Below are positions 21,770 to 31,835 of a stretch of DNA of 64,000 bases, piece after piece (position 1 is the first letter of the stretch; each line of letters opens with the position of its first letter). The stretch is taken from assembly GCA_023974075.1 (NCBI GenBank), contig CM043800.1:7035453-7099452 (forward strand), read 5' to 3'. The stretch comes from Chaenocephalus aceratus (Eukaryota > Chordata > Actinopteri > Perciformes > Channichthyidae). Below the pieces are notes generated by a model that worked only from the letters and a program-made list of their open reading frames with translations, did no database searches and was not told the DNA's origin. The position numbers were made by a program, and so were the translations under genes.

Positions 21770-22722
21770 TTGAGTTGGGTCTACTATGAAGGTAGATATG
21801 GTGCAAAATGTGAGAGCGTGTAAAACCTGATGTGAGCACTTGCAGAAAAAAAATCTGAGCTTGTGTGCTTACATTTACACGTAACTGTGAACCAAATTTA
21901 CACTTGTAAAAAATATCCACGTAACTGTGAACCAAATTTGAATTCACAGAAGAAAAAAAAAAGTTCTGTAGTTTGTAGAAAAAAAATGAACTTAGAGATG
22001 AAATGTTCACTTTCAGAAAAATACATATTTTTTAAATATATTTTCCATTACAACTGCAACTTTATTTATTACAACCTCTCAAATCAGTCATTACAACTTG
22101 ACGAATCTGCTCTGTGGCAGTATAAATCGACGAATCTGCGGTCTTGACTTTTGCTACACTTCTTGCGATAAATGTGTCGCAAAAGTAATTTTCACCTGTA
22201 GATGTGGGGGGAGGGAGGGGGGTTGGAGCGAAGGGGCGGAGCTATCAGAACAACAAGGCTTGGGTCAGTCACAGTCAGGTCGAACCGGATGACAGCGGGG
22301 CTAACTGTTCGCTAACGGTTCGTGTCGCTACCAGTCCGCTGACATGGTGCGTCAATCAACGGTAAGTTTTGCCCATTACTTGCCCAGTATTACTTTGAAT
22401 ATTATTATTGTGATTGAGGATTAAATCCGCTTTGAAGACCACCGTTTTATATCGTGCAGTTTAGCGGCAAAATAACGTCAGTCAGCCAGCTAACGCTAGC
22501 TTTGTTGAGTTTATGCTAGCTAAACAAGTAGTGGTTGTAGTCTATACAGCAGTAATTCATATATTATAGCCTACTGCTTTGGCACTAACGGTTGATAACC
22601 GTTTATGAAAATAAAACCAATTGAACTGTACTGAAATAATGACAAGTTTTATAATTGTCTTGGGCTCCTGCTGTGTTTTTAAAGCCTTTGTAAATTATCC
22701 ATGCTATTTTCTATTTAGCTAA
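21770..22722 (+). repeat. Left arm of a 1-kb inverted duplication with a first-exon-like segment
   Basis: Matches 26408-27366 on the other strand. It contains two copies of a roughly 40-bp unit (ACGTAACTGTGAACCAAATT) near 21880-21945, a GC-rich segment at 22200-22330 and an ATG at 22344 followed by a consensus donor (ACG/GTAAGT at 22361). The gctaacgctagc motif common near teleost promoters and introns lies near 22490. Possibly a promoter and first exon of a gene of unknown identity. Confidence 0.7.
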
Positions 22723-24245
22723 AGTCGAAGTAGTGTATGTGAAATCAACCTCACAATAAGATGTGTGTATATTACAATTATTAATGTCATATTTCAAGGT
22801 GATTACTTAGATATTACAATATGGTTGGTTGAGCTGGAGTTCATTATTGAGCTTACAAGTTAACGTCACAGTCATCTGAAGAACGAACCCAAACCTTGTT
22901 GTTTTTATTAATTGTATTACAAATTGATATCAAATAAACAGTAAGCATTGGTAACACCATTTCCAAAGTTACAGTAAAATAAAAAGGACCCTGACTCGGA
23001 CAATACACAATCCAACATGTTCAACAGAAGAGAATCAGTTATATTGTTTGTACACATGGTACTTTACATATATATATCCGTTTGTTTAAGGTGTCCAGGT
23101 GATGCAGACAGGCTGGACCAGAGAGTGAGAGACAGAACTGGACTCCTCACAGCAGTGAACTTCAGCACAGGTACTAAGACTCTTTTTTCATACTGTACAA
23201 AGAATCAAGAAAGATATTGGTTTAAATGAATGAAGTATTGACTTTAATACACTGATATACATTCCATTAAACAATACTAAATACTAGATCACCTACACAT
23301 TAGTTAAATTGAGGAGTTTTTCCATGCAAAAAGTCACATTTCGATGTTAACAAACAATATGACTTTGTCAGCTTTCTAATTTAATGTATTGAAGGCAAAG
23401 ATATTTAACACATAGTGAGAACTGCTACTATTTATCTCTGAATATTGTCTGTAAAAAACGTGGTAAAAGTTATTCTTTCAGTGAGACAACAGAGCAAGCT
23501 TCTACAGTTGCACTACGTTTTGATAACAGTTAAATATTATTTTGATAATAACATATATTTCAATGTTGATGAATTTCAGACTGTTCATTCATAATCTGAT
23601 TACAATTAAAAAATAATTATATCAACAGCCCCATAACACACAAACACACCTCTTTCATAAATAACACACTTGTTCTGCAATAATGTTTTATGTTTCCTGT
23701 AATTTTTGTTAGGAAAGGACATGCCCGAAAGACACGACATCTTCTCCTTCTCTGAGGGTCAAGAAGAACATCCAAGAGGAACATTAAAAGCTGATGTTAT
23801 GAGATTTTAAGACCAGTACAGGACATTCACTAAGAAACTACTTTTATTGTGAAAACAAAGATCTGCACGCGGAATATTGTTGTAGTCTATCAGGACCATC
23901 ATTTGTTTGTGACACTGCCTGCACCTCAGAGAAGGGGTGGTTATAGTCAGGCTTATAAAGTGTGGCGAAAAACATAGTCAGCTGATCGAATGCACCTATT
24001 TCCACATCTAAACTCCATCAGCTGATTATTTCTATTTGCCTCACTTTATGAGCTTCACATCACTTGTGCCTTGTACCGCAGAGTTTGCAACGTCACAAAT
24101 AAATGGGGCCAATCTGCAGTCAGATGTGAATGTGTAATCTAACATTTTCAGTAAGAATAATGGACAAAAGGAGTGCAAATACAATTTATTGAAATGTGAA
24201 CCAAAAGTTAATCAAATGTTTTAAATAAAAGGCACATATGGACAG
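22723..24245. other. Interior of the inverted duplication, two possible exons
   Basis: 23091-23171 is bounded by AG and GT and reads CPGDADRLDQRVRDRTGLLT in one frame. 23713-23809 after a TTAG acceptor reads KDMPERHDIFSFSEG and ends in TAA. Phases do not join cleanly to the ATG exon at 22344, so these could be chance or non-coding exons. Nothing else is recognised. Confidence 0.25.
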
Positions 24246-25404
24246 TGTTGGGGGGTAGGGGTTCTTACAACCCAACTCCTCACCGCGTGTTGTTTTGACG
24301 AGTCCTGCTTGAAATCATAACAGGGAGGGAATTAGAAGACACCAGGATACCAGTTAAACAATAATCCGTTTTAATTAAACAAAGTAATAATGCAATACGA
24401 TATAATATAATACATTACTATACAATTCAAAGAATCATATAAGCAACGTGTGGAGTACTCCCGCCCTTATTCACGCGCTGCGGACATCCTTTCGTCTTGT
24501 CAGCGCATGGAGAGAGGGCCAACAACAAGATACACATTTCCCTAATACTAAGAAGGGGTGGCGTTTCATTTGAGAGATACCAAAACGCTATCTCACAGGG
24601 AATCAGCGCATGGCAGCTATGAAAGCCACAGGTGTTGGGAAGGCCTGCAGGATGCACCTCATTAAAAATCAGGGGAAATGTCCCTCCCAATTTGCAAAGC
24701 CTATCGATGGTTTAACCCAGAAAAACATTCTCAGGGATAATCTTTACACTCAAAACAGAAATCACCATTAATTCTGCATCTTCCTTCTTCACAAATAGCT
24801 TAAAACACTCTTTTGATAAACAGGTAAACAGTCAAAGAAAAACACTATTGCGCTAATCTATTTTTAAGAAAAAGGGAACATTGTTTCAGGAATCTATAAA
24901 AAACCTCTCTATATTTGAGAGGAAAAATGTACCTTTTGTTCCTTCAACTATTAACACACAGGAATTTATAAACCCACACATATACTATTAAAGATATGTA
25001 GACTTCCTTAAAACATGGCCTGCCAGAGATCTAAAACAGAATATACTCTCCCCACCAAGTACCCTGTCCTGCATACCTTCACCTCCCCCACACTAATAAA
25101 ACCCAGTTTACTTTTAACAGCCCTTTGTCTATCGCCATTTTAGTCCTCACATTTATGAAAGGATAAAACAGAGAAATCACTATAAAACACAAACACAGGT
25201 ATTGTTTGAACAGTATTCACTTAACTGCTACTATTGATAATTACCAGAGAAACTCAAAAAACCTCTTTTAATGTCTGGAAATTGCAACAAGACCTTCTGC
25301 CATTTAAAATGTAACACGGTACACTATCTCACATCAATTTCCACAACAGAAGGTGTAAACCTATTAAATGTATAAGTAAACACATTTAGTCAAATAACGT
25401 GACA
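24246..25404. repeat. LTR-like interspersed repeat, copy 1 (uninterrupted)
   Basis: About 1.16 kb starting TGTTGGGGGG and ending near GTGACA. Segments at its start (ccgttttaattaaac region) and its end (tgtagacttcc, cctgcatac, tataaaacacaaacaca) match 43978-44231 and 46195-46417, respectively, the split second copy. No protein frame. TG...CA ends suggest a solo LTR, but no clean target duplication was found. Confidence 0.5.
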
Positions 25405-25426
25405 GACTAGGCCTGTGCAGTTGGTA

Positions 25427-25618
25427 TCAGCTTTGCCCAGCATGGGCTCCTTCATCAGCCCTGGTCCTCCTCGCAGAGGAAAGACCCTCAGTCCTCCTCG
25501 CTGAGGAAAGACCCTCAGTCCTCTCCAAACCAACAGACAGGACGTCCATCACACGGAGGTTTCTCCCTGAAGTCTCTGCAGCCCTCTGGACACCACGCTG
25601 TCTCAATCCGTCCACACT
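25427..25618 (-). other. Possible exon with strong acceptor and internal 27-bp duplication
   Basis: On the minus strand a polypyrimidine tract (ttttccccctctcatattcag) precedes 25618. The following 190 bp stays open in one frame (LRQRGVQRAAETSGR... RTEGLSSARRTEGLSSARR) and includes a tandem copy of a 27-bp unit. It resembles short linker exons of teleost NLR-type genes only vaguely. Identity unknown. Confidence 0.25.
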
Positions 25619-25930
25619 GAATATGAGAGGGGGAAAATGAAAATAATAAATGCTTTAGACAATAAGAAATATAAAGTTGACTGTTAAGTTGCTCAGTTTT
25701 TTTAGATTGTCAATACTATTACTGTATAACTAATATCTCAGGTTAAGAGGCACCTTCAAATAAAGATTGGTCTTTAAATACATGTTGTCTTTTGAATTGT
25801 TTGTCTCAAGTCAAGGATCTAGAACTGGTACTTAGTTTTAATGATACAGTCTGGTTATTATGCTGTTTGGAGGAGGCATCACAGGTAAGAGCACTAACTA
25901 GCTGTACACATGTACCTTAGCTTGACTTAA

Positions 25931-26268
25931 AGGTGGGGTAGGTAAGTTTGAGAAACCGGCTCGAGATCGCTAGAATTTGAAAATACACAGCCGGAGAAAA
26001 TCTGCCACTTCCTTATAGAGCCCCTCCTCCAACACACACGAACGCGCACATGACCAATGAGGGCACGAGAGAAGTTTGTGCCCCGATGGAAGGCTGACAG
26101 GCAGGTTGTACTTTTTACAGTATTACGGCTTCTACAGATGACATTTTTTTATGGATTTTTTGTCAAAGCACTTAAGATATTCATTGCTATCGGGATGTTA
26201 AGAGCATTCCATGGAATATAACAAAAAGTGTATCTCGAGCCGGTTTCTGAAACTTACCTACCCCACCT
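25931..26268. mobile_element. 338-bp MITE with 37-bp terminal inverted repeats and TTAA target sites
   Basis: Starts AGGTGGGGTAGGTAAGTTT and ends with its inverse, 36 of 37 bases pairing, flanked by TTAA at 25927-25930 and 26269-26272. An internal 28-bp segment (26011-26038, with AGAGCCCCTCCTCCAACACA) also occurs in both arms of the Polinton-like palindrome. Confidence 0.85.
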
Positions 26269-26407
26269 TTAAATGTATTAAACGTATAGTTCAGTGATGG
26301 CAAAATATAAATAACTAATGTCATATTAATATTTGCTTGATTCCAGAGTTGAATTTAGCACAATTGCATACAAACGTTAAGGGATTTTAAGATTCTGAAG
26401 TCTTCGT

Positions 26408-27366
26408 TCTAAATAGAAAATAGCATGGATAATTTACAAAGGCTTTAAAAACACAGCAGGAGCCCAAGACAATTATAAAACTTGTCATTATTTCAGTACA
26501 GTTCAATTGGTTTTATTTTCATAAACGGTTATCAACCGTTAGTGCCAAAACAGTAGGCTATAATATATGAATTACTGCTGTATAGACTACAACCACTAAT
26601 TGTTTAGCTAGCATAAACTCAACAAAGCTATCGTTAGCTGGCTAACTGACGTTATTTTGCCGCTAAACTGCACGATATAAAACGGTGGTCTTCAAAGCAG
26701 ATTTAATCCTCAATCACAATAATAATATTCAAAGTAATACTGGGCAAGTAATGGGCAACATTTACCATTGATTGATGCGCCATGTCAGCGGACTGGTAGC
26801 GACACGAACCGTTAGCCCCGCAGTCTCCAGTCACCCGAGCCTCGTCCTTCTGATAGCTCCTCCCCTTTGCTCCCTCCCCCCACATCTACAGGTGAAAATT
26901 ACTTTTGCGACACATTTATCGCAAGAAGTGTAGCAAAAGTCAAGACTGCAGATTCGTCGATTTATACTGCCACAGAGCAGATTCGTCAAGTTGTAATGAC
27001 TGATTTGAGAGGTTGTAATAAATAAAGTTGCATTTGTAATGGAAATATATTTAAAAAATGTGTATTTTTCTGCAGGTGAACATTTCATGACTAAGTTCAT
27101 TTTTTTTCTACAAGCTACAAAACTTTTTTTTTTTCTTCTGTGACTTCAAATTTGGTTCACAGTTACATGGATATTTTTTACAAGTGTAAATTTGGTTCAC
27201 AGTTACGTGGATATTTTATACAAGTGTACATTTGGTTCACAGTTACGTGGATATTTTATACAAGTGTAAATGTAAGCACACAAGCTCAGATTTTTTTTAT
27301 GTAAGTGCTCACATCAGGTTTTCACGCTCTCGCATTTTGCACCATATCTACCTTCATAGTCTACTC
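26408..27366 (-). repeat. Right arm of the 1-kb inverted duplication
   Basis: Inverse of 21770-22722. It has three copies of the 40-bp ACGTGGATATTTTATACAAG-type unit (27145-27270) against two on the left. The ATG exon is conserved (ATG at 26794 on the minus strand, MAHQS), but the donor changed from GTAAGT to GTAAAT. Confidence 0.75.
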
Positions 27367-27423
27367 AAGTTTACTGTAATGATATAAGTTGCCTGAACTC
27401 AGTACTTTTAACCTGTTAAGCAC

Positions 27424-27650
27424 TGAGCCTGTTTTTCAGGTCTCAGGCTCGAAAATGACATTCCCAGAACAAATGACAAATGACCTTCTAAAAGGGTTAC
27501 ATTAATAATCTTTTTTGTCAAAGTAATTATAAACCTGTGAGTTGGATGTAGAAAAGTCAGAATCAATATGGATGTTTTTTATTTTAAAGAAAATTCAGAT
27601 TGAACATAGTAAAACACTGTAAATTATAGTGTCCGTCCAAAAATTATTTT
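27424..27650. repeat. Left member of a 220-bp inverted repeat pair
   Basis: Begins GAGCCTGTTTTTCAGGTCTC and ends near the GTGTCCGTCCAAAA segment; the inverse is at 34575-34795. TTAA sits just outside at about 27408 (TTAACCTGTTAAGCAC), which would suit a piggyBac-type terminus, but no TTAA is found at the other side. Confidence 0.75.
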
Positions 27651-28000
27651 TTACTCATAGTGAAAACTACCCTTGGATGATGGTGAGGTAGACTAAAAGC
27701 TTTAGGAATCCAAAGTACAACATATAATAAGTACCCTGTATCAAGATTGATGCAAAATAAGTGACATTTGACCTTTTTAGAGAGGTTTAGCAACAGCAAC
27801 AACAACAAAAACACCCAGACTGCACCAACTGTCTCTACAAATAACTGTGTTGAACAACAAGACACGGCTGCTACTACCTCTGACACGTTCCAAATTGATG
27901 AAGATTTCATCCCTGATGGGGCTTCCTGTTCTGATAATGAACCTACCACATACAATACTCAGAATCTTCAGTGTTAAACGAAAGAGATCACGTGATGACA
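27651..28000 (+). pseudogene. Possible piggyBac-type transposase N-terminal remnant
   Basis: A short frame at 27768-27977 reads STNNCVEQQ...FQIDEDFIPDGASCSDNEP, an acidic stretch of the sort found at the start of piggyBac-family transposases. It ends in a stop at 27976, and no catalytic domain follows because the LINE begins. Weak assignment by composition and by the flanking inverted repeat. Confidence 0.25.
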
Positions 28001-28310
28001 ACTATGATTTAACCAAAACTGAAAGTCTCAAAGTGTAATGCGCAGTCAGTTCTATTAGTGTGTAAAACATCTGCGTCTAAATGCCCGGCAGTAGTTTGAC
28101 CAGAGCTAGAGCAAAGAAAGACAGCGGCCTCATGGCGGAAATGTTAGGTGAAGAGGAACACGTCCCCAAGTGGGCTGGCCAATTACTTTCTGAAATACAA
28201 AGCGTTAAAGAAACCTGTAACATAAGGTTTGACAATCTGGACAAGGCTATTGTTCAGTTGAAGAAAGACTCTAAGGCAGGTGTCTCAGACTCCAGGCCCG
28301 CGGGCCAGAC

Positions 28311-28376
28311 GCGGGCCAGATTAACACTATTACATGATATCAACAGATATCATGTAATAGTGTTAATCTGGCCCGC
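28311..28376. repeat. Perfect 31-bp hairpin, 4-base loop
   Basis: Arms 28311-28341 and 28346-28376 are exact inverse copies (gcgggccagattaacactat... ) around aaca. It lies 34 bp inside the left end of the hAT. Confidence 0.95.
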
Positions 28377-28449
28377 GCGTTTACGTTTTCAAATTTTAAT
28401 TACATTTTTGGATTGATCCCGCTGCTGGCAGGGAACTGCTGCGCGCAGA

Positions 28450-28518
28450 TCCCTCGCCCCTCCCTCGCCCCTCCCTCGCCCCTCCCTCGCCCCTCCCTCG
28501 CCCCTCCCTCGCCCCTCC
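28450..28518. repeat. 10-bp tandem repeat (ccctcgcccctc type), six copies
   Basis: Pyrimidine-rich tandem copies of CTCGCCCCTCC in the 5' untranslated part of the hAT transposase gene. Confidence 0.9.
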
Positions 28519-28608
28519 CCCCTCCGAGGGAACTCCACCACGTCAATCAAATGCGTGCAGTGAGTGATCCAAAAGTGACAGAGTGGAAGGAAAATATATC
28601 GCCCAGTC

Positions 28609-30439
28609 ATGTCTACATCAAAACTTTCAGGGAAAAGAAAAGTCGATGATGACCACAGAAGATTTCAGGAGAAGTGGCAGACTGAATATTTTTTTGTCGA
28701 GTACAGGGGAAATGCAACGTGCCTTATATGCACAGAGAAAATCGCTGTATACAAGGAGTATAACGTCAAACGTCACTACTCAACTAAACATGCAGAGTAT
28801 GCAAAATACCTGGGAGACGAGAGAGAGAAAAGAGTCAGAGCTAAAACAATTCTATGGAAGCAACAAAATCTCTTCAAGAAAGGACGCAATGAGGCTGATT
28901 CAGCAGTCGAAGCCAGCTATGTGGTGAGTGAGATGATTGCTAAGGCGGGAAAGCCGTTTACGGAAGGCGAGTTTATAAAAAAGTGCATGTTGCAGGCTGC
29001 AAGTATAGTCTGTCTGGAAAAGAAGGGTCAGTTTAACAACATCAGCCTGTCAGCTAACACAGTGGCAGAGCGCATTTCTGACTTATCAAGTGACATATAT
29101 GATCAGCTGTGCGACAAAGCCAAACCTTTCTGTGCATACTCTGTGGCTCTTGATGAGAGCACGGACATCACTGACACCGCTCAGCTCGCGATGTATGTCC
29201 GTGGTGTTGATGACAAGTTTGAAGTGACAGAGGAGTTGCTTACAGTGAAACCAATGCATGGCCAGACCACCGCTCAGGAGATATTCCAGCAGCAACTGTG
29301 TGATGCCATTGCGGATATTGGTCTGCCATGGAAGAGGTTTGTTGGAATTACGACCGACGGAGCGCCATCAATGACAGGGAGGAAAAATGGGCTGGTGGCA
29401 CTTGTTCAAAGAAAACTGGAGGAGGAGGGTGTGGAGGAGCCTATTGCTCTGCACTGCATTAGCCATCAGCAGGCCCTTTGCAGCACATGCTTGAAGTTTG
29501 ACAATGTGATGTCTGTTGTTGTGAAATGCATCAACCATATCAGATCCAGGGGCTTAAAGCACCGCCAGGTCCGTGCTTTTTTGGAGGAAATTGAGTCAGA
29601 ATATGAGGATGTGCTTCACCGAGGTGCGTTGGCTCAGCAGGGGAAACGTTCTGAAGAGGTTTTTTGAGTTGAGAACAGAACTGAAAGTATTCCTGCTAGA
29701 GAAGGGTGGGATGGCTGTCCCCGAGCTGAGTGATCCCAAATGGCTCATGGACGTAGCTTTTCTTGTTGACATCACGCAGGAGCTGAATGCACTGAATAAG
29801 AAGTTGCAGGGCCAGGGCCAGCTTGTCAGTGCAGCATATGACAATGTCAAAGCATTCTCTACAAAACTGGTGTTATGGAAAGCCCAGCTCCCTCGGAAAA
29901 ACCTCTGCCATTTCCCAGCATGCAAGGCTCTCATGAACAGGGGCACAGCATTCAGTGGTGAGAAGTATGTTGATGCCATTGTGAAGCTACAGGAGGAATT
30001 TGATCAGCGGTTTGCAGACTTCAACACACACAGAGCCACTTTCCAAATGTTTGCAGACCCCTTCTCCTTTGATGTGGAAAATGCCCCTGGTGTGCTTCAA
30101 ATGGAGCTCATTGACCTGCAGTGCAATTCTGAGCTCAAAGCCAAGTTCAGGGAAGTGAATGGGAAAGCAGACGAGCTTGGACAGTTCATGAGATAATCGC
30201 CCCCCTCCTTCCCTGAGCTTTCCAGGATGTTCAAGCGGACCATGTGCCTTTTTTGGAGCACATATATGTGTGAACAGCTCTTCTCCACCATGAACTTCAA
30301 TAAGTCAAAGTACAGGTCCAGACTTACTGATGAACATCTTCAAGCCATACTAAGGGTTTCAACTGCTTCCTCCCTCAAACCAAATGTGGCTCAGCTGTGT
30401 GAGAGGAAGCGCTGCCAGGTCTCTACCAGCAAGGAGTAG
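28609..30439 (+). pseudogene. hAT transposase, GTF2IRD2/ZBED5-like, frameshifted
   Basis: ATG at 28609. The N-terminus has a BED-like zinc finger (ATCLICTEK, then VKRHYSTKH). The RNase H-like core follows: SVALDESTDITDTAQ (first Asp), FVGITTDGAPSMTGR, HCISHQQALC. Near 29613 a net one-base loss moves the reading to the second frame (TEVRWLSRGNVLKRF, the Trp block). A TAA at 30194 then interrupts before the C-terminal dimerisation block (LFWSTYMCEQLFSTMNFNKS, SRLTDEHLQAILR), which remains in frame with the second part and ends at 30437. With both lesions the protein would lack its C-terminal half. About 590 codons in all, normal for the family. Confidence 0.85.
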
Positions 30440-31310
30440 GCAAGAGCAACTGTAAATAGTTATGTTGTGAAGAACCGTTCATGTTAAGAAGATGTTGAAG
30501 AACTGTTAATGTTGTATTTTTTAATACATTTTTGTGGAATACTTGAAGCGGCCCAGACGTGCCCAGACTCTACGTCCAGCGGCCCCCAGGTAAATGGAGT
30601 CTGAGACCCCTGCTCTAAGGCCACTTCTCAAAGAATAAACAACGCAGAGAAGCGCATTAGCGAGATAGAGGATCAAGCCAATTCCCAAGGGAAGACAATG
30701 GGTGATCTGTCCAAAGATGTCAAAGCCCTCCAGGGTAAAATGCTGGATCTGGAAGCTAGAAGTCGGAGAAATAATCTCATCCTAGCCGGCCTCCCCGAGG
30801 GTAAAGAAGCCGGTGGCATCTCCCCACTACTGGATAAAATTATCCGACACTTCCTGAAGTTGAGTGAAGTTGAGTGAGTGGGCACCTAAGATTGAGGGTG
30901 CCCACCGCGCTCTGCGTCCCATCCCGGACCCTGGGCACCCTCCGCGGCATATCATCATACGTTTTCTCAGATGGAGCGATAAGAACGAGGTGTTTAAGAC
31001 GCTGGCGTCTGTTAAAGGAAAGCTGACATGGGACGGACATGATCTTCACATGTTTCAGAATTTCCCAATGGAGATACAGCGCCAGCGGGATTCATACAGA
31101 GAGCTCCGTAGCATACTGCGCAAAGAAAACTTACGGCACGGCATCCTGTACCCCGCCAGACTCATCGTAACCATCAACGAGGAGACTTTCATATTCAAAG
31201 AACCCAAGGAAGATGAGAAAGTTCTAAAAGAAAAGAGACCTGACTTATTTGGGATGTGACATTACTACAAGACTGTGAGTTGGCCTACACCCCCACCGCA
31301 CGTGCACACA

Positions 31311-31356
<46 letters not shown>

Positions 31357-31835
31357 CTTATACTGACGCACACGCATGCCCGCACATACACTGACTCACA
31401 GTCGCACACACCCTCATTAGGATTTTGATGCAGGCTATACTGTAATGTAACCCCCAACTAGTTAGCAAAGTTTTGGTTAATGGCAGACAAATGAATAGGC
31501 CTATAGGCTATTGAAGGACTGGATTGCCTCTCCGCACCTGAGCTCCGCGGCTCTTCTTTTTCTTCACGGATAGAGATGGACTTTCCTCCATCTCAATGTA
31601 TTTTCCGTCGTATTGCCTTTTGGCAATATATTTTTTGTTTTTGTGTGTATGTGTGTATTGTTAGGGGGAAGGGTGGTAGCATCTCTATGTTTTCATGTAA
31701 TCTTGTGTTGTATTGTCTACGGTCTTGTGTTGTTGTTTATATATTTCCACTCCCCTCCCTTGATGCATCGATGACACCCTTCCAATTTGACCAAAATACT
31801 AGCCGGGCGTCCGATATGATTGTTACCTTACTTAA

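Larger units (their letters stand above)
28277..30612 (+). mobile_element. hAT-Charlie-type transposon inserted in LINE ORF1
   Basis: A 2,336-bp element with termini CAGGTGTCTCAGACTCC and the inverse CAGGGGTCTCAGACTCC. The exact 8-bp duplication ctctaagg flanks it at 28269-28276 and 30613-30620, diagnostic of hAT. It encodes a GTF2IRD2/Charlie-like transposase with one frameshift and one nonsense codon. The subterminal cccgcgggcca next to the left end is typical of this group in fish. Confidence 0.95.
28081..31259 (+). pseudogene. L1-Tx1 ORF1 (RNA-binding, coiled-coil/RRM), split by hAT
   Basis: The first part (28081-28276) is predicted helical (WAGQLLSEIQSVKETCNIRFDN). The second part resumes at 30621 with RINNAEKRISEIEDQ and the RRM hallmark RRNNLILAGLPEG (about 30765). 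After a frame change near 30875 the region at 30864-31259 reads HIIIRFLRWSDK, then QRQRDSYRELRSILR and RLIVTINEETFIFKEP, the C-terminal domain. A small duplication (gttgagtgaagttgagtga) at 30857-30878 coincides with the frame change. Confidence 0.75.

Noticed and set aside
22980..23810. A three-exon gene MVRQST...KADVMRF
   Set aside because: Exon phases do not join and no family is recognised; kept only as possible exons.
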